Of a DNA stretch of 64,000 bases, positions 1-7,976 are shown one piece after another. Source of the stretch: an uncultured Bacteroidia bacterium (GTDB taxonomy: Bacteria; Bacteroidota; Bacteroidia; Bacteroidales; F082); the NCBI GenBank assembly GCA_902802535.1, contig CADCML010000016.1:1-64000 (forward strand). The letters run 5' to 3'. Both the position numbers and the translations under genes were made by a program. The notes below the pieces were generated by a model. The model worked only from the letters and a program-made list of their open reading frames with translations, did not search any database and was not told where the DNA came from. How positions within the stretch are numbered: the first letter of the stretch is position 1; every line of letters starts with the position of its first letter.

Positions 1-1052
1 CATTCGAGGCCGTTTTTGTCGCGGTAGTGGAACACATCTCCGTCGAGAGCTTCCGCATATACGCGCAAGTCGCGCACTGCCATCGTCTCGAACATCAGGC
101 CGAAAGTGTTCAAGTCGTTTTCCAAGTCTTTTGGCCCCATGCCAAGGGCCGCCGTTGCCACGGAAGGGTCAACGAAATATCGTGTTTCTGAGGTGCGGAT
201 GGCCGTTTTGGAGCGCAGGTTGGGGCTCCACGCGGGCATGTCTTCCACGACGAAGATTTTCTTCAGTGCAGTGATATACGAGGAGATGGTCTCTTCGCTC
301 ATCGAGCCTTCCTTGCTCGACGCGAGGTCGGCATAAATAGTGCTGATGGGCACTTGTCCGCCTTGGTGTCGGGCGTATGAGCGAAGCAGGCGACGGGCAA
401 AGGTGGCATCGCGCACGGTATTGTCCACGCGAGAAATGTCGCTTTCGCACACGGCGTTCACATAGTTTTGGGCCTGCCGCAATGCTGCTGTGCGTTTCAT
501 GTTCAGCGAACTGGGCCATCCGCCACGGCAAACCATGAAGCTCAAGTCGCTCAAGGAATGGTCGGGCGCAATGGCTACATCACGCTGCCCCGCAAACAGA
601 CGGAGCAAGCTGACTTTGCCATTCGACTCTCCAGATTCCCAAAGGCTCATAGGACGCATGGTGAGCCATGCGAAACGTCCCGTCCCTGTATGGTGGATTT
701 TGCTTTTGTCGGCGGGCACGGCAGAACCGGTAAAAATGAATTGTCCGGGCTTTCCACGGCGGTCGACCGTGAACCGTGCCGCGTCCCACAATTGCGGAGC
801 CAACTGCCATTCGTCAATCAAACGTGGCACATCGCCTTCAAGCAATGCCTCTGGGTTTTCTTCCGCAAGAAAAAGATTCCGTTCCAACTCCCGAGGCCAA
901 TCCATATACAATACACTTTTGGCGGCTTGGGCTGCTGTTGTGGTCTTTCCGCACCATTTGGGTCCTTGTATCAGCACTGCGCCGGCGGCTTCCAATTGTT
1001 CCAAAAGTAATTGGTCTGCAATCCTCAATTTGTACATCGAATTTTCGTCCAT
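1..1052 (-). CDS. DUF4143-type AAA ATPase, 3' end outside window
   Basis: An open frame runs from an ATG at 1050-1052 to the window edge, giving at least 350 residues. Near residue 28 there is a P-loop, GPKWCGKTT, followed by a Walker B-like stretch (RLIDEWQ) and a sensor-like stretch (FIFTGSA). This is the layout of the AAA domain of DUF4143 proteins. The later part (ETRYFVDPS, then FGLMFETMAVRDL) matches the DUF4143 nuclease-like region, but the C-terminal catalytic segment is cut off. These proteins are mobile, widespread in Bacteroidota and of unclear function; defence or toxin-like roles have been suggested. A promoter lies just upstream, and beyond it a 23-bp tandem array. Family assignment is confident; function is not. 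Confidence 0.85.
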   Translation of the reverse strand, partial: MDENSMYKLRIADQLLLEQLEAAGAVLIQGPKWCGKTTTAAQAAKSVLYMDWPRELERNLFLAEENPEALLEGDVPRLIDEWQLAPQLWDAARFTVDRRGKPGQFIFTGSAVPADKSKIHHTGTGRFAWLTMRPMSLWESGESNGKVSLLRLFAGQRDVAIAPDHSLSDLSFMVCRGGWPSSLNMKRTAALRQAQNYVNAVCESDISRVDNTVRDATFARRLLRSYARHQGGQVPISTIYADLASSKEGSMSEETISSYITALKKIFVVEDMPAWSPNLRSKTAIRTSETRYFVDPSVATAALGMGPKDLENDLNTFGLMFETMAVRDLRVYAEALDGDVFHYRDKNGLE

Positions 1053-1076
1053 AATTTGACTGTTTTTAATCCGCTG

Positions 1077-1107
1077 CAAAAATACTACTTTTTTATTGAT
1101 TTACAAA
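1077..1107 (-). promoter_or_regulatory. Bacteroidota-type promoter of the DUF4143 gene
   Basis: On the minus strand TATTTTTG (1077-1084) fits the -7 consensus TAnnTTTG, and TTTG (1104-1107) lies 19 nt upstream as a -33 box. It would start transcription about 20 nt before the ATG at 1052. The tandem array begins 13 bp upstream of the -33 box. Confidence 0.7.
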
Positions 1108-1120
1108 GTTTTTTGTATTT

Positions 1121-1212
1121 TTCATTCCGTAAGTTGGCCGATTTTCATTCCGTCAGTTGGCCGATTTTCATTCCGTCAGTTGGCCGATTTTCATTCCGTC
1201 AGTTGGCCGGTT
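1121..1212. repeat. Four tandem copies of a 23-bp unit
   Basis: Units at 1121-1143, 1144-1166, 1167-1189 and 1190-1212 have the core TTCATTCCGTCAGTTGGCCG plus ATT. The first and last copies each differ at about one base. There are no spacers, so this is not a CRISPR array, and 23 bp is not a multiple of three, so it is not coding. The array fills the gap between the anmK stop codon (1214) and the promoter of the DUF4143 gene. Confidence 0.95.
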
Positions 1213-1213
1213 T

Positions 1214-2263
1214 TTACCTCCAAATCTGCCCGCTGCAACTATCACTTTCAGCCCCAGTAACCGATACCAAGATATTGGTCTTTCCCTCCAAACGGAGCAA
1301 TCCAAGGAAAGCGAAAACCAAGGCTTCCTTGTAATCGATGATTTGTTTTTCGGGGATGACAACTTCGTGCTTGGTGCGGGCTTGCAGGCGTTCCATCAGG
1401 AACTTGTTTCGGGCACCACCTCCCGTGACGAGAATCTTTCCCTTGGGCAAATGGCTGATTCCCAATGCGATTTGCAGGGCGATATGCTCCACAAAAGTGG
1501 TCAACATATCTTCGATGGGCAAATCCTTTAGCAGGCTTTTTTGGTTTTCTTCAAAGAATTCCCTGCCCAAGGATTTGGGAGGCATTTGCCCGTAAAACGG
1601 ATGCCTGTTCAGGCGTTTCAGCAAGTCCATATTGACTTCGCCGCTGCGGGCCAATTCGCCGTCGCGGTCGTAGTCGAGGCCTTTCAGTTGGGCGAGAAAG
1701 TTGAGGGCTTGGTTGGCGATGCAGAGATCACAGGCGATGCGCTTGCCGTCCTCGTCGTAGGAAACATTGGCAATGCCGCCGATGTTGAGGCAAATCTCAT
1801 AGTCGCTGAAAAGGAGCTTGTCGCCGATGGGCACAAGTGGCGCACCTTGTCCGCCTTTGCTCACATCCTCGCTGCGGAAGTCGTTGATGACAAGGAAACC
1901 ACAAGCCTTGGCCAATTTCTGCCCGTCACCGATTTGCAGGGTGTAATGTTGCTCAGGCTTGTGGAAAATGGTGTGTCCGTGCGATGCCACAAAGTCAGGG
2001 TGAGCATTGTGTTTTTTGGCAAAAACCAAGACCTGCTCGCCTAAGTATTTGCCGTAATCCTTATCCAATTGCACCAAGTCTTCGGGCTGTTTGTGGAAAG
2101 CCTCGGCGAGTTGCGCTTTCCAATAAGCGGGATAGGGATGGGTCTCGGCTTCAAGGATTTGGAAATGGTATTTGTCGTTTTCCTCTTGGAAGCACACGAG
2201 GGCGATGTCCAATCCGTCAAGCGAGCTGCCCGACATTAAGCCTATGGCTATTGTTGTTTTCAT
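1214..2263 (-). CDS. anmK: Anhydro-N-acetylmuramic acid kinase, second copy
   Basis: 349 residues, full length. AnmK phosphorylates 1,6-anhydro-MurNAc and opens its ring during cell-wall recycling in the cytoplasm. The N-terminal GLMSGSSLDGLD is the family phosphate-binding motif, and GDG, LNIGGIAN and VTGGGARN are also present. A second gene of the same length lies at 21320-22369; by eye the two proteins are about 80% identical, so this is not a recent exact duplication. The start overlaps the murF remnant by 4 nt (ATGA), as in the other copy. The frame is intact although its murF partner is dead. It may still be functional or may be a passenger left by recombination. Confidence 0.92.
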   Translation of the reverse strand: MKTTIAIGLMSGSSLDGLDIALVCFQEENDKYHFQILEAETHPYPAYWKAQLAEAFHKQPEDLVQLDKDYGKYLGEQVLVFAKKHNAHPDFVASHGHTIFHKPEQHYTLQIGDGQKLAKACGFLVINDFRSEDVSKGGQGAPLVPIGDKLLFSDYEICLNIGGIANVSYDEDGKRIACDLCIANQALNFLAQLKGLDYDRDGELARSGEVNMDLLKRLNRHPFYGQMPPKSLGREFFEENQKSLLKDLPIEDMLTTFVEHIALQIALGISHLPKGKILVTGGGARNKFLMERLQARTKHEVVIPEKQIIDYKEALVFAFLGLLRLEGKTNILVSVTGAESDSCSGQIWR

Positions 2264-3195
2264 AACAAAGGTAAAACTTTCTCCAATTGTATCCCTCTCG
2301 ATCCTTTCACCAAAATATGCTTGCCTTCAATTGGATGGCTTTCAATATATTGGCACAAATCCTCAACTTTGGCAAAGGTTTTCCAATTGGGATTGTCATT
2401 GTAGGCACAAAAATTCTGCCCGACCAAGAAGGCTTCTTTAAATCCTAATTCTTTCATCAACGCAAGGATGTTTCGGTGCTCTTCTTCGGAGGCCGATCCC
2501 AACTCTCTCATGTCGCCTAATATTAATAGGTGTTGTTCTCTGCGAATGTTGGCGAAGTTGATCAAAGCGGCTCGCATCGAGGTCGGGTTGGCGTTGTAGG
2601 CATCCATGAGGATTTGATTCTTCTCGGTTTCAATCACTTGCAATCGGCTGTTGGTGGATGTATAGTTTTCTAAAGCCTCCACAATCTTATCATCATCGAC
2701 CTTGAAATATTGTCCCACACCAATGGCGGCGGCCACATTCTCAAAGTTGTAACTACCCACCAAATGGGTTTGTATGAGATGCTTTTCCCATCCAACGCTC
2801 AAATATGGATTGCAAGCCGCAGGGGCTACGGGCGTGTCGGCGGCGCAATGGCGGCCATAGCTGATGCGCGTTTGCCCTCCTGACAACTCCCAAAGCAACG
2901 GATTGCCTTGGTTGACAAACACGGCCTTCCCATGTACCTTGATGTGTCGGTAAAGTTCCGTCTTGGTCTTGATAACACCTTCAAAGCTGCCAAAACCCTC
3001 CAAATGAGCCTTCCCGATGTTAGTTATCAAGCCAAAGTCAGGGTCGGCGATGCGGCAAAGGAAGTCGATTTCGCCAGGATGGTTCGCACCCATTTCCACG
3101 ACGGCAATCTCAGTTTCTGGCTTGATGCTCAACAAAGGGCACATCGATTTGGTTGTTCAAGTTGGCCATCGTGTGGATGTTTCGCAACGTCATCG
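2260..3195 (-). pseudogene. murF remnant, 5'-truncated and frameshifted
   Basis: From 3144 to 2260 the frame encodes the middle and C-terminal domains of MurF (UDP-MurNAc-tripeptide:D-Ala-D-Ala ligase), closely matching the intact copy at 22366-23643. Upstream, homology continues in another frame to about 3190 (a stretch reading NIHTMANLNNQIDVP, compared with IIHTQGNLNNHIGVP). This implies a 2-nt deletion near 3140. Homology then stops, so roughly the first 130 residues are missing, including the ATP-binding GTNGKTTTKE loop. The protein cannot be a working ligase. The break abuts an ATPase fragment on the opposite strand. Confidence 0.88.
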
Positions 3196-3585
3196 AAAAT
3201 CGGGGCGGATTGCACAAGCGAACCACACACGAAATGCATCTGCGCCCCTTCAACCTATACCAGTCCGAGATGTATTTCAAGGCCAAACACTACAGGTGGG
3301 ACAGGATGACCATCCTTCAACTGTATTTGGCATTGGGCGGCGTGCCCTACTATTTCTCCTTGCTCGACCCAGCCAAGAGTGCGGCTGAGAACATCGATAT
3401 GATGTTCTTCTCCACCAATGCGGAATTCAGGAACGAGTTTCGACGCTTGTACACCTCTTTGTTCAAAAGCCATTCGGACTGTCCTCATAACTACCAAGGG
3501 ATTGGCTCAAGGTGAACATAGTGATGATTTTGTTAAAGTGCTAACAATAAACAACTTATTTGTTGAGAACACCGAGGAAGGTTAA
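3180..3585 (+). pseudogene. Remnant of an AAA ATPase with internal deletion
   Basis: From about 3180 to 3470 the plus strand encodes an internal piece of the large ATPase family common in Bacteroidota (ENRGGLHKR, LYLALGGVPYYFSLLDP, ENID, FRRLYTSLFK). At about 3475 the frame changes. The next frame (3481-3585) encodes what looks like the C-terminal end of the same family (VLITTKGLAQGEHS, then VLTINNLFVE) and stops at 3583-3585. The P-loop half and most of the C-terminal nuclease domain are missing. This is a decayed gene joined to the broken end of murF, most likely the scar of one rearrangement. Confidence 0.75.
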
Positions 3586-3616
3586 GCCAAACTTGCCAAA
3601 AAAATCAAAGTTTGGC
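3586..3616. terminator. Inverted repeat, possible terminator
   Basis: GCCAAACTT (3586-3594) and AAGTTTGGC (3608-3616) are perfect 9-bp arms with a 13-nt loop directly after the ATPase remnant's stop codon. No clear T-run follows on either strand, so termination is only possible. Confidence 0.4.
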
Positions 3617-3669
3617 GGTAAATATCTCTTTTGGAATTACTTCTTAAGCTCACAAACCTCTGGATAAAA

Positions 3670-5010
3670 CTACAAAAACATGGTCATGTAAAACGGCAAG
3701 TATTGCACCCCGTCTTCTCTCTTAATGTCCTTTGAATAAACGAGATACTGGTCAAGAATCCTATCGGGGTACTTCTTGAAGAACGCATCGAGCGAGGCAT
3801 GGGTGCTGTAGCCCGATGATTTCACTTCAATCGGGCAAACCTTGTTTTTCCTTGCCAACAAAAAATCGATTTCGTAGTTGCGCTTGCCGTTTTCGGTCGG
3901 CCAAGTGTGGTAGAACAATTCATTGCCCGCAGCCCTCAACATCTGGGCCACCACGTTCTCATACAAATAGCCAAGGTTGGTGTTCAGCTTGTCGTTCCAC
4001 AACTTTTGGTAGATGACATTTTCTGTGAAGTCCTTGTCGCGGAAAGCAAGGGTGACGAAAAGCCCCGTGTCGGCAACAAACATCTTGAATCGGTCGAGGT
4101 CTTTGTAGAACGACATGCCTGCACTGGGGTCGTTAACATGGTAAGCCATATTGACCGTCATCGACTCTCTCAGGTCTGCAATATATTCCGTCATACGGTC
4201 TGGCCTGCCGTTTTCAACAACACTTGACACCTGATAACGCGAAGCGTTCTTGTTCAATTCGGAAGGGATGGCAGCGAACAGCATCGACAGTTTTCCCGAA
4301 CCGTCAATTTTCATGAAATCGCTGTCATAAAGGTCGAGAATCTCCCTCTTGGTGTTGTCCACTTCCGCCAGATTATTGGTTTCCAAATACTTGTTCACTG
4401 CTTGCGGCATTCCGCCCACAAGCATATAAAGACGGAAATCGCGCAACAGCTTACGATGAGCCGCATCACCCAACGGAACAGGTTTTTCACTAATCGAGCG
4501 CAGCAAAGGAATGGTGGCACTGTCGCCCAACGCCCACCGAAATTCCTCATAATCCATAGGATACATATTGACACGGGTCTCCTCGCTTGGGATGATGATG
4601 TCCTTTACATTCTTCCGAATCGAAATCAACGAGCCAGTCTCAATATAATCATAGCGTCCGTCGGCCACCAAGTGCTTGATGGCTTGCCGAGCCAAAGGCT
4701 GTTTCTGCACTTCGTCGAAAACAATGGCCGAGTTGCGCTCATGCAGGCTGACCCCATACGCTAATTGAAGCCGCATAAACACATGGTTGAGATCGGAAAT
4801 GTCATTGAACAAATTGAACACTTCTTGCGAACACTTTGAGAAATCAATCAAAATATACGATTGGTATTCTTGCTTCGCAAATTGCTCGACTATCGTTGAC
4901 TTGCCTACCCGTCTTGCTCCCTGAACGAGAATGGCGGTACTACCCTTTCGTTCCGTTTTCCATTGGAGCAAACGGTCATAAATCTTTCGCTTGAAGGTGT
5001 TAGTTGACAT
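3670..5010 (-). CDS. DUF4143-type AAA ATPase with PD-(D/E)XK-like C-terminus
   Basis: 446 residues. P-loop GARRVGKST at about residue 31, Walker B-like IVFDEVQ near 96, and IETGSL as sensor. The middle (YMLVGGMPQAV) and late parts (FMVFVADTGL-like KMFVADTGLF, then YLYENVVAQML) are DUF4143 signatures. Near the end, YEIDFLLARKNKVCPIEVKSS gives the D...ExK pattern of a PD-(D/E)XK nuclease fold. A -7 box (TATTTTTG, 5034-5041) puts the transcript start about 20 nt before the ATG, and a 33-bp tandem array begins at 5049. The family is known as mobile and accessory; its substrate is unknown. The gene appears intact. Confidence 0.9.
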   Translation of the reverse strand: MSTNTFKRKIYDRLLQWKTERKGSTAILVQGARRVGKSTIVEQFAKQEYQSYILIDFSKCSQEVFNLFNDISDLNHVFMRLQLAYGVSLHERNSAIVFDEVQKQPLARQAIKHLVADGRYDYIETGSLISIRKNVKDIIIPSEETRVNMYPMDYEEFRWALGDSATIPLLRSISEKPVPLGDAAHRKLLRDFRLYMLVGGMPQAVNKYLETNNLAEVDNTKREILDLYDSDFMKIDGSGKLSMLFAAIPSELNKNASRYQVSSVVENGRPDRMTEYIADLRESMTVNMAYHVNDPSAGMSFYKDLDRFKMFVADTGLFVTLAFRDKDFTENVIYQKLWNDKLNTNLGYLYENVVAQMLRAAGNELFYHTWPTENGKRNYEIDFLLARKNKVCPIEVKSSGYSTHASLDAFFKKYPDRILDQYLVYSKDIKREDGVQYLPFYMTMFL

Positions 5011-5048
5011 CTTGATTTCTGTTTAATTCGCTGCAAAAATACAACTTT

Positions 5049-5180
5049 TGTCAAAAATCGCACTTTTTGTTTCTTGAAAAATGTCAAAAATCGCAAAATG
5101 TTTTTTGGCTATTATGTCAAAAATCTCACTTTTTGTTTTGCCAAAAATGTCAAAAATCGCAAAATGTTTGTCTTTTTTGT
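5049..5180. repeat. 33-bp direct repeats, four copies, alternating subtypes
   Basis: TGTCAAAAATCGC (CTC in copy 3) begins at 5049, 5082, 5115 and 5148, exactly 33 bp apart. Copies 1 and 3 continue CACTTTTTGTTT, copies 2 and 4 continue AAAATGTTT, so the higher-order unit is 66 bp. The array lies between the -7 box of the DUF4143 gene and the broken gene at 5180-5640. The period is close to three helical turns. It looks iteron-like rather than coding or CRISPR. Confidence 0.9.
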
Positions 5181-5640
5181 CATTTTTTGGACTTACAGAT
5201 GAAGGGGTAAAACTTCTCCACCTGTCTCCTGAACTCCGAATCCGCAGAATTGGCATAGCTGCTGTCGCGGTCTTTCACCCACTCGGGGCCGTGGAAGAAA
5301 AAGCCGCATCTTCTTGTAGTCGCCACGGTCGGAGAAACTCTTGATGATGTAAATCAGTTCGTAAGGCTTGTTGTTCTTGCCACGCCATTCGATGGCGGGC
5401 AGTTCCTTCCCTTTGGGGCGACATCTTCCCGTCAGGCGGTAGGCGAACAGGGCTTTCACTTTGTTGTCACTTGCTATATAACCCTTGTCAGTAAGCCAGT
5501 TGATAAAGGAAACAAAGGTTTCCACACCTTTCTTCTTGAAGGCATCATCCATATAGAAGTATTCTTTCGGGCTGTTGGCTTTGTGCTGCCATTAGAAGAA
5601 GTCGTTATGCAGGGCAAAAGATGTGGCAAACTGCGGTTAC
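5180..5640 (-). pseudogene. Decayed Bacteroidota conserved gene
   Basis: A recognisable conserved hypothetical protein is split over two frames. The first part (NSPKEYFYMDDAFKKKGVE, KALFAYRLTGRCRP, YELIYIIKSF, DYKKMRLF) runs to about 5300. The rest (HGPEWVKDRDSSYANSADS, then KFYPFICKSKK) is in the next frame and ends at a TGA at 5180-5182. An in-frame TAA near 5595 interrupts the 5' part (ALHNDFF, stop, WQHKANSPKEY). One stop plus one frameshift makes this a pseudogene. I recognise the family pattern but not its function. Its 3' end forms the border of the 33-bp repeat array. Confidence 0.7.
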
Positions 5641-5660
5641 TGGTTGTCGTATAAAATTAA

Positions 5661-5687
5661 AAAACCCGGTGAAAATCAACGGGTTTT
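5661..5687. terminator. Bidirectional intrinsic terminator
   Basis: AAAACCCG (5661-5668) and CGGGTTTT (5680-5687) are perfect 8-bp arms around an 11-nt loop, with A/T runs at both ends. It would stop leftward transcripts coming from the att-like segment as well as rightward ones. Confidence 0.7.
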
Positions 5688-5699
5688 GTGTTTAAAAAA

Positions 5700-5725
5700 G
5701 TGGAGATGGAGGAGAATGAACCTCT
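5700..5725 (-). other. ssrA 3'-end-like segment, candidate left att site
   Basis: GTGGAGATGGAGG (5700-5712) is identical to 13800-13812, the 3' end of the tmRNA gene, in the same orientation; GAACC is matched a few bases further in. Integrases that use ssrA leave exactly this kind of 3'-end copy at the far end of the element. The match is short, so the reading as attL is an inference. On the minus strand the segment also folds into a hairpin followed by T6, preceded by an isolated -7 box (TATCTTTG, 5805-5812). A short terminated transcript is the alternative. Confidence 0.4.
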
Positions 5726-6116
5726 CCAACTGCCTTATTGATGATCAGTTGTTTACAGAATTTCAAGGGCAAACGGTCGCAAATACGACACATTCTTCAC
5801 ACTGCAAAGATACGCAGTTTACTTTATAAGTAGATGCCTTTTCTGCAAAAAAACACGATCGATCCCCTTCTTTCCACGCATCTCCGCCAGGCCTGAAGAT
5901 CCAGAAGGCTCACATTAAATCCCAGTTGGATCGTTCACTGTATCCCCGCGCAGTCCTCTGAGAATAGGAACTCGTGAGAAGGATTTGCCAAGGGCATCAG
6001 GAGGATCTTCGGGGTGTGCTGGACGGAAAGTGTATAGCGGAAAATCTGTGTGAAGGGTCGGAATGTGACTGATTCCGTGCTGGGATTAACCTTTGATTTA
6101 GTTGGAGCGGGGATAA
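5726..6116. other. Gene-poor stretch at island edge
   Basis: About 390 bp with no gene I can support. A minus-strand -7 box (TATCTTTG, 5805-5812) points left toward the att-like segment. A short minus-strand open frame at 5935-6120 has no recognisable family; it may be the tail of a decayed gene. Confidence 0.5.
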
Positions 6117-6773
6117 TCAATCATCCATTTCGCTCAATTCTTCGATTGATGGATAATTGGCAAATTCCTCCATTTTCGCGTCCATAGAACAGATGCGTTT
6201 GCCCTCGCAATCAAACGCTTCAATTCGATTATATCTGCCACCGCAATCATAATATTGATAGCTTTGCATGATGAGGAAATAGTCCTCTTCACTAAAGCCA
6301 ATGAACCCTCGATTGGTCGGCAGACAGATTGCCTCGTCATCACCCAACGTAAGAATGTAACTATGCCTATTTCGGTAGTCAGTACAAGCTTCAACAAGCA
6401 CAGTCAATGGTTCATCTGGATATGAAATGATGACCACCTTGTGAATCGTCTCAATTGAGTCGGCTGGCATCCTGAAACTCTCTGTGGTGTTGTATCGGTC
6501 TCCTTGAGTGTTAAGATGTGACAGCATCATCCTTTGGGCTTTATGTTCTCGCTTGTCAAATGCCCACAAAGAAACTTGTTCAAGCGGTGGGTCATGGGGC
6601 GCGTATCGTGTATTTTCGTAGCCTTCGACATTGGTGAAGACAGCATAATGGGAGTCTTCGGCCACAAGTTTAGCCGTGATGGGGATACCTTCATAACTAT
6701 CGTTATCCCCATTGCAACCAAATAAAACAATTGAAAGCAAAACGGCACTAATTATACGTGTTGCGGTTTTCAT
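6117..6773 (-). CDS. Island lipoprotein, last gene of the operon
   Basis: 218 residues with an SPII signal: positively charged start, a hydrophobic stretch and the lipobox LFGC at about residue 19. The mature part is a soluble domain rich in acidic and aromatic residues, with no family I recognise. The start overlaps the upstream gene's stop by 4 nt (ATGA), so it is translationally coupled and the last gene of the leftward operon that begins near 9813 or 10130. It is probably anchored to the periplasmic face of the inner or outer membrane. No catalytic motif is visible. Confidence 0.75.
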   Translation of the reverse strand: MKTATRIISAVLLSIVLFGCNGDNDSYEGIPITAKLVAEDSHYAVFTNVEGYENTRYAPHDPPLEQVSLWAFDKREHKAQRMMLSHLNTQGDRYNTTESFRMPADSIETIHKVVIISYPDEPLTVLVEACTDYRNRHSYILTLGDDEAICLPTNRGFIGFSEEDYFLIMQSYQYYDCGGRYNRIEAFDCEGKRICSMDAKMEEFANYPSIEELSEMDD

Positions 6774-7618
6774 AATAGATCTTTCTCCTGTTTCATTTTA
6801 TCAGCTTGTTGAAAATACTTGATGGCCAATTCTTTTTGGCTTGGGTCTTTGCAAAATAAGAGCGAATGCCCCTCACGCAATAGGGAATTTATAGTCTTGG
6901 CTACGGCTTCTTCTCTGTACCGATCAACATATATGTCTTTGCTTGTCATATACATCTCCATAGAATCGCAATCCATCCTGTAAAGTATCTTATTGCGTAC
7001 TTCATTTGTGGTGTAGCAGGAATCGGTCAAGATGTAATCAATCAGATGTTTGGCCTTTGCTTCATCCTTGATGCCAAGAAATTGACTATTGCAGATTACT
7101 GTATAGGTTGGAAAGGGATCAATACCCATATAGTACAAAAACAATTTCTCAATATCCCCGATTCCCGAAGCGAGCAGATCCCAAATCTCTTCCTCTGTCC
7201 TACAGAAGTACAAGTATTTGAATATGTCATCGTCACCAATGGGGTGATGGTCTTTTCCGCATGTTAGCGTTTCATTTTTTATGGTTCCAAAGTCAAGATA
7301 GCAGTCCATCCATTTAAACACATATTGTGAGATGGGTTCGACCATGCCAAGACATTCAACCATAATATGATGCCGTGATATTTCGTCATCAATCAACCAA
7401 TAGCAATCTTCGAGAAAGAACCTATCCAAATCGAAGTCCACCTGTTTGAACGCTTCCCATTCGGTTAAGCAAACTGGATCGATGTCCTCGTCTTGATATA
7501 TTCCTTTGTGTTCTTTACCTTCGTATTCTTCAAGACAGCAGTATTCAAAGACCTTTTTCTTCAGGGTTGTTTTGTCCACTTCGCCCCTTGGCGTATAATG
7601 CTTATCAAATAATCTCAT
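6770..7618 (-). CDS. Island hypothetical protein, 282 residues
   Basis: Not recognised. It is a soluble, acidic protein without signal peptide or membrane segment. It is rich in Asp, Glu, Tyr and Cys, with a predicted helical C-terminus (residues about 215-282, ending in a Lys/Gln/Glu-rich helix). Thirteen bases separate it from the upstream 114-residue gene, and its stop overlaps the start of the lipoprotein gene, which places it inside a tight operon. The even length distribution and intact frame suggest a real gene. No defence, nuclease or toxin motif can be seen. Confidence 0.75.
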   Translation of the reverse strand: MRLFDKHYTPRGEVDKTTLKKKVFEYCCLEEYEGKEHKGIYQDEDIDPVCLTEWEAFKQVDFDLDRFFLEDCYWLIDDEISRHHIMVECLGMVEPISQYVFKWMDCYLDFGTIKNETLTCGKDHHPIGDDDIFKYLYFCRTEEEIWDLLASGIGDIEKLFLYYMGIDPFPTYTVICNSQFLGIKDEAKAKHLIDYILTDSCYTTNEVRNKILYRMDCDSMEMYMTSKDIYVDRYREEAVAKTINSLLREGHSLLFCKDPSQKELAIKYFQQADKMKQEKDLL

Positions 7619-7631
7619 AACACTCTGCTGA

Positions 7632-7976
7632 TTAGTCTTTTACAGATTTTTCTATGGCTTTCATAACCACCTCACAAGGCTCAATTACTTTGATGGTTTG
7701 CAGTCCTTCCGAGCCATTGACCGACAGTGTAATCAGGCTTCCTTCCGTGTAATGATACCGAGCGATCTTGACGGGTTCAACACATACGATAAACTTGGTG
7801 TTGATGAAGACGGGCTTATCGTTGGCTTGCATGAGCCTTACGTAGCCCGCAATCGGCTCCTGAAATTCTTCCCGTCCAGTCAATTCACTGCTTACCATCA
7901 TAGCCTCCAACTCCTCACCTGCAATGACACGGGCTTTACGTTTCAAACGGTTTTCGTTTTGTTGTTCTTCATCCAT
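7632..7976 (-). CDS. Island small protein with FlbD-like core
   Basis: 114 residues. An N-terminal charged helix is followed, from about residue 55, by a compact beta-rich core: PVFINTKFIVCVEP, GSLITLSVNGSEG, TIKVIEPCEVVMKAIEK. The order of elements recalls FlbD-like small domains (a strand, an 'I..IE' turn, 'G..I.L..G', then a 'V.E...EV...I' helix), but sequence similarity is weak and this is only an analogy. It overlaps the upstream gene by 8 nt, so it is translationally coupled. It has no signal peptide, so it is cytoplasmic. Function unknown. Confidence 0.7.
   Translation of the reverse strand: MDEEQQNENRLKRKARVIAGEELEAMMVSSELTGREEFQEPIAGYVRLMQANDKPVFINTKFIVCVEPVKIARYHYTEGSLITLSVNGSEGLQTIKVIEPCEVVMKAIEKSVKD

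Noticed and set aside
1121..1212. Possible CRISPR array
   Set aside because: Units are directly adjacent with no spacers, only four copies, and no cas genes are near.
5049..5180. Possible CRISPR repeats with spacers
   Set aside because: The 13-bp core recurs every 33 bp, but the sequence between cores is itself repeated in alternation, so it is a tandem array.
5935..6120. 61-codon minus-strand frame at the island edge
   Set aside because: No recognisable family or promoter; may be a decayed tail but cannot be supported as a gene.
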